From the NCBI GenBank assembly GCA_016195565.1, contig JACPZK010000022.1, forward strand, positions 1-64,000: 64,000 bases of DNA, given 5' to 3'. The DNA is from Nitrospirota bacterium (GTDB taxonomy: Bacteria; Nitrospirota; Thermodesulfovibrionia; Thermodesulfovibrionales; UBA1546). The notes under the pieces are model-generated. The model saw nothing but the letters and a program-made list of their open reading frames with translations. It did no database searches and was not told the origin of the DNA. This document shows, in pieces, positions 54,325 to 60,716 of this stretch (positions within the stretch are counted from its first letter, which is position 1; each line of letters begins with the position of its first letter). Position numbers and translations under genes: made by a program.

Positions 54325-55302
54325 ATGATACTGTACTCGGTCATAATTCCAGCTTATAATGCAGATGGTACGATTGGGAAATGTCTTGAATCTTTAATGA
54401 ATCAGTCTGTCCCGAAGGAGGCTTACGAAATAATAGTGCTTGACGACGGGTCAACGGACAGCACCGCTGAAAAAGCAAAAAAGTTTTCCGTAAGATATTT
54501 TTTCCAGACAAATCAGGGTCCTGCTACAGCAAGAAACGCAGGCGCCAAGGAGGCTAAGGGAGAGATAATACTTTTTACGGATTCTGACTGCATCCCGGGA
54601 AAAAACTGGATAGAAAAAATGGCCGTGCCCTTCAATAATCCTGAGGTTATGGCAGTCAAAGGAGCATATAAAACAGAGCAAAAAACACTGACAGCGCGGT
54701 TTGCGCAGATAGAATTTGAAGAACGATTCAATATGCTGAAAAAAACTGAATCTATTGATATGGTAGATACATATTCTGCAGGTTACAGGAAATCGGTTTT
54801 TATTTCATTAGGCGGCTTTGACCCGTCTTTTCCTGTTGCAAATAATGAAGATACGGAACTTTCATACAAAATGTCTCGGTCGGGCTATAAAATGGTTTTC
54901 AATCCTGACGCAATTGTTTATCATTTGAACCACCCCGATTCTGTAAAGAGATATGCCCGTCTTAAATTCTGGAGGGGATACTGGAGAATGGTTGTCTATA
55001 AAAGATATCCAGACAAGATGTTGAAGGATTCATATACTCCTCAGAGCTTAAAATTACAAATACTTTTTTTATTTTTATTCTTAACATGCTTGCCTCTTAC
55101 ATGGTTACTGCCAAATCTGATGTTTTATCCTGTAATCCTCTGTCTGATTTTATTTATTCTGTCAACCCTCCCATTCATCAGGCTGGCGCTTACAAGAGAT
55201 TTAATTGTCGCCCTGCTATCGCCATTTTTTCTATCGGTGAGGGCAGTTTCGCTGGGCACAGGCACTTTCTGGGCGATACTATCACAAAAAAATCTAAAAT
55301 GA
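54325..55302 (+). CDS. Glycosyltransferase family 2, membrane-associated
   Basis: This 325-residue GT-A enzyme has SVIIPAYNADGTIGKCLESL, VLDDGSTDSTAEK and the metal-binding DxD in LFTDSDCIPGKNW. The acceptor/catalytic region is VANNEDTELSYKMSRSGYKM. Two C-terminal membrane helices anchor it. It uses an NDP-sugar donor on the cytoplasmic face. The stop overlaps the molybdoenzyme start (ATGA). Confidence 0.92.
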   Translation: MILYSVIIPAYNADGTIGKCLESLMNQSVPKEAYEIIVLDDGSTDSTAEKAKKFSVRYFFQTNQGPATARNAGAKEAKGEIILFTDSDCIPGKNWIEKMAVPFNNPEVMAVKGAYKTEQKTLTARFAQIEFEERFNMLKKTESIDMVDTYSAGYRKSVFISLGGFDPSFPVANNEDTELSYKMSRSGYKMVFNPDAIVYHLNHPDSVKRYARLKFWRGYWRMVVYKRYPDKMLKDSYTPQSLKLQILFLFLFLTCLPLTWLLPNLMFYPVILCLILFILSTLPFIRLALTRDLIVALLSPFFLSVRAVSLGTGTFWAILSQKNLK

Positions 55303-57422
55303 CAGCTTCACAAAATAACGAACAGATTTTTAAAAGCGTCTGCAGGATATGTCATGGCGGCTGCGGGGCAATTCTCCATGTAAAAGACGACAGGGTGATC
55401 AAGGTAAAAGGCGACCCTGAATCGCCTTTAAGCAAGGGCTGGATGTGCATCAAAGGGCTTAGTACTCCCGAAATTGCCAATCATCCTGACCGACTGAAAG
55501 ACCCGCTGAAACGGAAAGGCGAAAGAGGCGGCGGGGAATGGGAAAAAATTTCATGGGAGCAGGCGCTTGATGAAATAGCCTCAAGGGTTGATGCCATCAG
55601 GAAAGAATCAGGCGCCGAGTCTGTTGCATTAGGACAGGGTACAGGACGCCACCACTATATGCATACCGTACGGTTTGCAAACCAGCTTGGCACCCCGAAC
55701 TGGTATGAGCCGGGGCTTGCACAATGTTTTATCCCGCGTATCACGGTAAGCAACCTTACCTACGGTAACTTTATCGTCGGGGATTATTACGGAGATACCC
55801 AGCCAAAGTGCATACTCTTCTGGGGACATAATCCGCTAATTTCAGGGCCTGACGGGGAATTATCCATTGTTGTAAGAAGGTCTCTGGATAAAGGCGCTAT
55901 CGGCATAGCAATAGACCCGAGGCGTTCAGAAACAGCAAAAAAATGCGCCCTGTGGCTGCCGGTGCGCCCCGGCACTGATGCTGCACTGGCGCTTGCCATG
56001 ATTAATGTGATCATAAAAGAAGAGATTTATGACAAAGAATTTGTAGAAAAATGGACCTTTGGATTTGACAAATTAAAAGGCCATGTAGCCCCATTTACTC
56101 CTGAATGGGCGGAGGCTATTACATGGGTACCGGCGGCGGATATTGTTAAGGCGGCAAAAATGTATGCTGTAAATAAACCCGCAGTGCTTGAATGGGGACT
56201 GGGCCTTGAGCAAAATTCAAATTCACTGCAAACCGTGAGGTCCATAGCCATACTGCGCGCCCTGACAGGAAATATTGACATTCCGGGCGGTGATATCATA
56301 GGGATGAATATAGTTCGCGGCTACCCTACCCTGAAGGACAAACTGCCTGACGGCATGTCAAAAAAACGCCTTGGGGCTGAAAGTTTCAAACTCCTTGGCG
56401 GCTGGCGCGCATTCATGCCCTCTGCACACATCCCAGCGCTGTTTAAGGCAATGCGGACAGGAGAGCCTTACAGGATAAGGGCCTTACTGATTTTCGGAAA
56501 CAATCCGTTGACCACAGTCGCCAATTCCAGAGAAGTCTATGAATCCCTCCAAAAACTGGACCTTCTAATTGTAACAGATCTTTTTATGACGCCCACTGCT
56601 GCTATAGCTGACTATGTACTCCCTGCAGCCTTCTGGCCCGAGGTAGAGCAGGTTATCGGCTATCCGCTTGTCGCTGAAAATATTGTTATGGCACAGCAAA
56701 AGACAACTGAGACAGGGCAATGCCGTCAGGATGAATGGATTATGGATGAACTTTCCGTGAGATTGAACTTGCCCGGCTCGGAGCAGAGTTTTAAAGACAT
56801 CATAAATTATCAGTTGTCTCCTCTGGGCATTAATTTCCATGAGCTTAAAGAACGAGGTTTTGTGTCCCCTCCTCACGTGTATAAAAAATATGAAAAAGAC
56901 GGTTTCCGAACACCTTCTAAGAAGGTTGAGCTTTATTGTAAGGCGCTTGAAAAAATGGGTTATGAGCCGCTGCCGACTTACAAGGAACCTCCTGAAAGTC
57001 CGTTGCAGTCTCCTGAACTTGCAAGGGAATTCCCTTATGTACTTACTACAGGAAGCAGAAGGCTGGAGTTTTTTCACAGCGAACACCGCCAGATAAAATC
57101 CCTGCGGAACCGCAGGCCGTATCCACAGGTGGAAATTCACTCCCATACAGCCATAAAACACGGTATTAAACAGGGTGACTGGGTAATAGTGAGTTCACCG
57201 CGGGGCCGTATACGGTTAAAGGCATTAATCACGGAAGATATTCATCCTGATGTTATCAATGTTGAACACGGATGGTGGTTCCCTGAAAAGCCGGGACCTG
57301 ATTACGGGGTATGGGAATCAAATGCCAATCTGCTGACCAATAATGCCCCTCCCTATGACCCTGCCTTTGGCAGCTATCAGTTAAGAGGGCTTTTGTGCCG
57401 GATTCAAAAAGAGGAGGGATAG
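55299..57422 (+). CDS. Molybdopterin oxidoreductase (DMSO reductase family)
   Basis: This 707-residue enzyme has an N-terminal [4Fe-4S] motif (SVCRICHGGCGAILHVKDDR then GWMCIKGL) and bis-MGD-binding blocks (GQGTGRHHYMH, FWGHNPLISGPDGE, AIDPRRSETAKKC, VLTTGSRRLEFFH). A C-terminal molydop_binding domain (IHSHTAIKHGIKQGDWVIVS) follows. The likely Mo ligand is the Cys of GLAQCFIPR, as in the NarB/PsrA-like or acetylene-hydratase-like branches; this is inferred. No Tat signal is visible, so it is probably cytoplasmic. ATG 55299 is chosen; the frame open to 55086 lies inside the glycosyltransferase gene. No electron-transfer subunit is adjacent. Confidence 0.9.
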   Translation: MTASQNNEQIFKSVCRICHGGCGAILHVKDDRVIKVKGDPESPLSKGWMCIKGLSTPEIANHPDRLKDPLKRKGERGGGEWEKISWEQALDEIASRVDAIRKESGAESVALGQGTGRHHYMHTVRFANQLGTPNWYEPGLAQCFIPRITVSNLTYGNFIVGDYYGDTQPKCILFWGHNPLISGPDGELSIVVRRSLDKGAIGIAIDPRRSETAKKCALWLPVRPGTDAALALAMINVIIKEEIYDKEFVEKWTFGFDKLKGHVAPFTPEWAEAITWVPAADIVKAAKMYAVNKPAVLEWGLGLEQNSNSLQTVRSIAILRALTGNIDIPGGDIIGMNIVRGYPTLKDKLPDGMSKKRLGAESFKLLGGWRAFMPSAHIPALFKAMRTGEPYRIRALLIFGNNPLTTVANSREVYESLQKLDLLIVTDLFMTPTAAIADYVLPAAFWPEVEQVIGYPLVAENIVMAQQKTTETGQCRQDEWIMDELSVRLNLPGSEQSFKDIINYQLSPLGINFHELKERGFVSPPHVYKKYEKDGFRTPSKKVELYCKALEKMGYEPLPTYKEPPESPLQSPELAREFPYVLTTGSRRLEFFHSEHRQIKSLRNRRPYPQVEIHSHTAIKHGIKQGDWVIVSSPRGRIRLKALITEDIHPDVINVEHGWWFPEKPGPDYGVWESNANLLTNNAPPYDPAFGSYQLRGLLCRIQKEEG

Positions 57423-57529
57423 GAAAATCGCATCTTAGTAATTATTTGTTCTGAATCGCTCCGCCTCTTTTCTCAAAGACTCTACTTTGCTTGTGCAGAG
57501 ACGCAAGAAAAACAGAGTTTTCCCTAACA
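57423..57529. other. Convergent gap between the molybdoenzyme and ThiF/HesA-like genes
   Basis: This 107-bp gap separates the end of the plus-strand polysaccharide operon from the end of the minus-strand nif operon. A short GAAAAAC...GTTTTCC complementarity is visible near 57507-57523, but no convincing terminator for either strand. Confidence 0.35.
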
Positions 57530-58312
57530 TTATCCACAATCTCTTTTCCTGTTCCCGCACACATAACAGTGCGCATCTTTATGGAGAGAAAGTTTTTTGA
57601 ATTCCATGTTCAAGGTGTTATACATTAACATTTGTGAAAGCAACGGCTTTCCATAACCTGTAAGCAATTTAATCGTCTCTATTGCCATAAGACATCCGAG
57701 CATTCCTGAAACAGCGCCAAGAACAGGAAAGCCCAGTTCTTCCCACTCAGGGTTATCCTCATGGAATACACAAGCAAGGCACGGTGTTAGTCCGGGAATG
57801 ACATTAAAGAGGTATCCCTCCATACCGTTCATTGCCGCCTCAACCATTGGAATTCCTTTCTTCACACAGGCGCTGTTCAGAATACGCCTTTCTTGAAAAT
57901 TGGGACGCGCTGATAAGGCTATATCCGCATTTTCAAGAAGCCTCTCCGCGTTATCAGGCGTAGTCCTCTCATCAAATATTTCAACTTGCACATCAGGATT
58001 GATTTCTTCTATAGTTTTCATTGCCTGAATGACCCTGCTCTTGCCAATCCATTCATTCTTCATTAATACCTGTCTGTTCATATTTGAAAGTGTGAGATTT
58101 CCATAATGCGCAAAGACCATCCTGCCTATCCCGGCAACTGCGAGATACATCGCGGCAGTCCCGCCAAGACCCCCGATACCGGCAATTAAAGCAGTGGACG
58201 CCTTGAGCACCTCCTGATGCTCTCTATTAAAACCCTGAAGCATCATCTGCCTGCGGTAGCGCTCCATCTCTACCTCTGATAATCTGCTATCTTTCTCAAT
58301 TGACAATATCAC
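57530..58312 (-). CDS. ThiF/MoeB/HesA-like E1 adenylyltransferase
   Basis: This ~260-residue protein adenylates the C-terminus of a ThiS/MoaD-type carrier. It has nucleotide motif ALIAGIGGLGGTAAMYLAVA, Arg-finger region LTLSNMNRQVL, and the zinc ligands CLAC and CYVCG. HesA-like members accompany nif genes and are thought to help cofactor or Fe-S assembly; the precise role is not known. GTG 58312, six bases after GGAGAGG, is the likely start. It overlaps nifB by 17 bp. Confidence 0.87.
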   Translation of the reverse strand: MILSIEKDSRLSEVEMERYRRQMMLQGFNREHQEVLKASTALIAGIGGLGGTAAMYLAVAGIGRMVFAHYGNLTLSNMNRQVLMKNEWIGKSRVIQAMKTIEEINPDVQVEIFDERTTPDNAERLLENADIALSARPNFQERRILNSACVKKGIPMVEAAMNGMEGYLFNVIPGLTPCLACVFHEDNPEWEELGFPVLGAVSGMLGCLMAIETIKLLTGYGKPLLSQMLMYNTLNMEFKKLSLHKDAHCYVCGNRKRDCG

Positions 58313-59177
58313 AGTAATCCTCTCCAATCATTGCATTTAATACCTCAAGCTCCATATCCTTATCCTCTCCGAGAATTCCAAAGGCGTCTGCCCTGCACTG
58401 CCTGCAGTGTGTCATCTGGGGAATATATTTAATACACTCCTCTCTCATGCTGTTAATCATCTCCATTGAAGGCCTCTGTAAATGCTCAAATTCGGCCTGC
58501 GGAATCAGAGGCATGATGTTCATTAAATCAGCTCCTTTTGTGCCAGCAAGCCATGCAATTAAGGGAATCTCTGTATCATTCACGCCAGGAATTAAAACAC
58601 TGTTAACCTTCACAATCAGCCCTGCATCTATGACATTTCTCAATCCCCTTGCCTGATTCTTCACAATGAGTTCGGCAGCATCCCTTCCGAGATATTTCTT
58701 CCCCTTGTAATAAGCCCATGAATAAATCTTTTCTGCCACCTCGGGCATTACTGCATTGATCGTAATTGTAATGCTTCTCACTCCTGCCTTTACCATGTCC
58801 TCAAGCCTGTCCGGCAATAAAAGGCCGTTTGTAGAAATGCAGAGTATAATCTCAGGAAATTCCCTGTGTATCATGTTAAGCGTTTCAAATGTTGCATCAT
58901 TTGCAAGCGGGTCTCCGGGGCCTGCAATACCTATGACGCTGATATTATCGTGCCTGTCAGATAGGACTCTAACCCTGTCCAAAGCCTCTGAAGGAGACAT
59001 AACCTTGCTTGTAATCCCCGGTCTCGACTCATTGGCGCAGTCGTATTTCCTGATGCAATACCTGCACTGGATATTACAGGCAGGAGCAACCGGCAAATGT
59101 ATCCTTGCAAATTTGTGATGCGCCTCCTTTGAAAAACATGGATGACTGCTTATAATGTCCTTTCCTTTCATAACCAT
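58296..59177 (-). CDS. nifB: Nitrogenase cofactor biosynthesis protein NifB
   Basis: NifB is the radical SAM enzyme that builds NifB-co, the [8Fe-9S-C] precursor of FeMo-co. The SAM cluster motif is in PACNIQCRYCIRKYDCANES, with the NifB-specific HPCFS and KFARIHLPV before it. GIAGPGDPLAN, LIPGVNDTEIPLIAWLAGTK and the C-terminal MTHCRQCRADAFG cluster ligands are also present. At 293 residues it is the short form without a NifX domain. ATG 59177 has AGGAGAGG upstream and is preferred over 59219. Confidence 0.96.
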   Translation of the reverse strand: MVMKGKDIISSHPCFSKEAHHKFARIHLPVAPACNIQCRYCIRKYDCANESRPGITSKVMSPSEALDRVRVLSDRHDNISVIGIAGPGDPLANDATFETLNMIHREFPEIILCISTNGLLLPDRLEDMVKAGVRSITITINAVMPEVAEKIYSWAYYKGKKYLGRDAAELIVKNQARGLRNVIDAGLIVKVNSVLIPGVNDTEIPLIAWLAGTKGADLMNIMPLIPQAEFEHLQRPSMEMINSMREECIKYIPQMTHCRQCRADAFGILGEDKDMELEVLNAMIGEDYCDIVN

Positions 59178-59222
59178 CTTGTACCTCTCCTTGCTTTTAT
59201 CTCTATTAGAGCAACTCAACTT

Positions 59223-59498
59223 TCACATATCTACGTGAACATGGCATTTTTTGGTGCAGGCCCTTGAACATGCTTCGCAGCCGATGCAGTTTTCGGGATG
59301 GGCAATTGACATTATCTTGTTGCCCATATCATCTCCGTATTCATCCTCTCCTTCAAAGGGCTTTTCTATAAGCTCAAGAACATCCCTGCTGCAGACTTTA
59401 TAACACCGGCCGCAGCCTATACATTTCTCAATATCAATGGACTCTATAAATTTAGGCGTCCATGTCTGACCGCCGCGTGTATATCCGATAATTGCCAT
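59223..59498 (-). CDS. Nif-type 2x[4Fe-4S] ferredoxin (ferredoxin III-like, FdxB)
   Basis: This 91-residue ferredoxin has two cluster motifs, CIGCGRCYKVCSRDVL and CIGCEACSRACTKKC. The intervening acidic insert (GEDEYGDDMG) is typical of ferredoxins encoded beside nifB. It likely supplies electrons for NifB or nitrogenase cofactor steps. It stands 14 bp after nifI2 and 45 bp before nifB. Confidence 0.9.
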   Translation of the reverse strand: MAIIGYTRGGQTWTPKFIESIDIEKCIGCGRCYKVCSRDVLELIEKPFEGEDEYGDDMGNKIMSIAHPENCIGCEACSRACTKKCHVHVDM

Positions 59499-59512
59499 AA
59501 GTCCTCCTTTCT

Positions 59513-59929
59513 TTATGCTATCGCCTCTCCATCATGCTCTCCTGTCCTTACCCTCACAGCGCCTTCTATCGGCAGAACAAATATCTTACCGTCTCCGTGC
59601 TGGCCTGTCTTGTTGACCTTGATTATAGACTTCACAATCTTGCTCACAACATCGTCAGGCACAACTATTGTAAGCATCCTCTTCGGCACATACAGCGCTA
59701 CCTTAGGCAGCGTATGCTCAAGCGCATATGTCGAAGGAGTAGGCTTCAGTTTCACTGCCGTGCAATAACTGTCAGGCATCTCAGAATCCATCTCCGCGCA
59801 CATAGCGCCTTTCTGTTTCCCTCTGCCATCAACGCTCTGAATCGTTAGTGACGGATAACCCAACTCGTCAAGCGCTGTCTTTGTTTCAGGGAGCTTGTCT
59901 CTCCTTATAATCGCGGAAATCTCTTTCAT
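59513..59929 (-). CDS. nifI2: PII-like nitrogenase regulator NifI2
   Basis: This 138-residue PII homologue is longer than GlnK. With NifI1 it binds NifDK and switches nitrogenase off when ammonium is present, according to the family's known role in methanogens. KEISAIIRRDKLPETKTALD, the unusual T-loop lacking Tyr51, and GQHGDGKIFVLPIEGAVRVR support this. It overlaps nifI1 by ATGA. Its place after nifX, not between nifH and nifD, is unusual. Confidence 0.9.
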   Translation of the reverse strand: MKEISAIIRRDKLPETKTALDELGYPSLTIQSVDGRGKQKGAMCAEMDSEMPDSYCTAVKLKPTPSTYALEHTLPKVALYVPKRMLTIVVPDDVVSKIVKSIIKVNKTGQHGDGKIFVLPIEGAVRVRTGEHDGEAIA

Positions 59930-60249
59930 AACCCCGCCTCTCCTGTCCTGACTGTATAGGCCGCCTCAACAGGACTTACAAATATCTTTCCGTCGCCGAT
60001 AAAGCCTGTCTTTGCCTTATCAGAGATTATGTTCACCACTCTTTCTACTTCGTTGTCATTGACGACCATCATCACAAGTGTCTTGGGGAGTTCGTCGTAG
60101 TGTACAGGGCCGACCTGAAGCCCCTTCTGCTTTCCCCTTCCGAACACAGGCATCTTTGTCAGAGACGGGAAACCCGCTCCTTCCAATGCCAAGACTACCT
60201 CTTGCTCTTTCTCCGGCCTAATGAATGCTCTAATCATCTTCATCTCCAT
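59926..60249 (-). CDS. nifI1: PII-like nitrogenase regulator NifI1
   Basis: This 107-residue short PII homologue carries MIRAFIRPEKEQEVVLALEG, FGRGKQKGLQVGPVHYDELP (T-loop of NifI1 type) and FIGDGKIFVSPVEAAYTVRT. It is partner of NifI2 in post-translational control of nitrogenase. Start is ATG 60249 or the in-frame ATG two codons later; AAAGGAGG precedes both. Confidence 0.9.
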   Translation of the reverse strand: MEMKMIRAFIRPEKEQEVVLALEGAGFPSLTKMPVFGRGKQKGLQVGPVHYDELPKTLVMMVVNDNEVERVVNIISDKAKTGFIGDGKIFVSPVEAAYTVRTGEAGL

Positions 60250-60271
60250 TTCCTCCTTTTCAATTATTAGT

Positions 60272-60310
60272 CTTTTTTTTCTGGATTCCAGCTTTCGTGG
60301 GAATGACAGA
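60272..60310. repeat. Half-copy of a REP-like palindrome between nifX and nifI1
   Basis: CTGGATTCCAGC and GTGGGAATGACAGA resemble one arm of the larger palindrome at 63407-63483 and the common 'GGGAATGAC' repeat type. It lies in the 71-bp gap within the nif operon. Confidence 0.5.
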
Positions 60311-60320
60311 ATATTTTTTA

Positions 60321-60716
60321 CTATTCACTATTTATTGCCTTTTTTAGCCATGGCGGCGGCAATTTTTTTACAGTTTCAAGAAGCATTCTCAATGACTCCT
60401 CAATGGAAACAACCTCCTTCACCTTTATGGGCATAATCCCTTTTCTGGCAAGGCGCGCCGCAGAAGGCCCGCCTATTTCCGTGAGATACACAATCTTGCA
60501 GTCTGCCAGTTTATCCACTTTACTCCGTACCCTGTCGTCATGCACCTGCCCCAGTCCCTTAGTCTCCTCTATTGCCGAATCCCTTCCGTCCGCAAACTTT
60601 CTCATCTCAAGAAATTTATAACCGTCATTTGTTAATTCATACACCGCAAACATTCCCGCCCTTCCGAAATGTTCATCCACATTTACGCCGTCAGTTGTTG
60701 CGAATGCCACCTTCAT
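60321..60716 (-). CDS. nifX: NifX/NifB-C-like FeMo cofactor carrier protein
   Basis: This 131-residue protein of the dinitrogenase iron-molybdenum cofactor biosynthesis family starts MKVAFATTDGVNVDEHFGRA and has FAVYELTNDGYKFLEMRKF and CKIVYLTEIGGPSAARL. It holds NifB-co or the VK cluster on its way to NifEN. Its start overlaps the nifEN stop by ATGA, so carrier and scaffold are coupled. The C-terminal ~25 residues (LPPPWLKKAINSE) extend beyond the core fold. Confidence 0.92.
   Translation of the reverse strand: MKVAFATTDGVNVDEHFGRAGMFAVYELTNDGYKFLEMRKFADGRDSAIEETKGLGQVHDDRVRSKVDKLADCKIVYLTEIGGPSAARLARKGIMPIKVKEVVSIEESLRMLLETVKKLPPPWLKKAINSE

Noticed and set aside
55086-55298. Start of the molybdoenzyme at 55086
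   Set aside because: These codons lie within the glycosyltransferase gene in another frame; the Fe-S domain begins after ATG 55299, which overlaps the GT2 stop as ATGA.
56565-57161. 198-codon minus-strand frame
   Set aside because: It is antisense to the molybdoenzyme, which has intact conserved blocks throughout.
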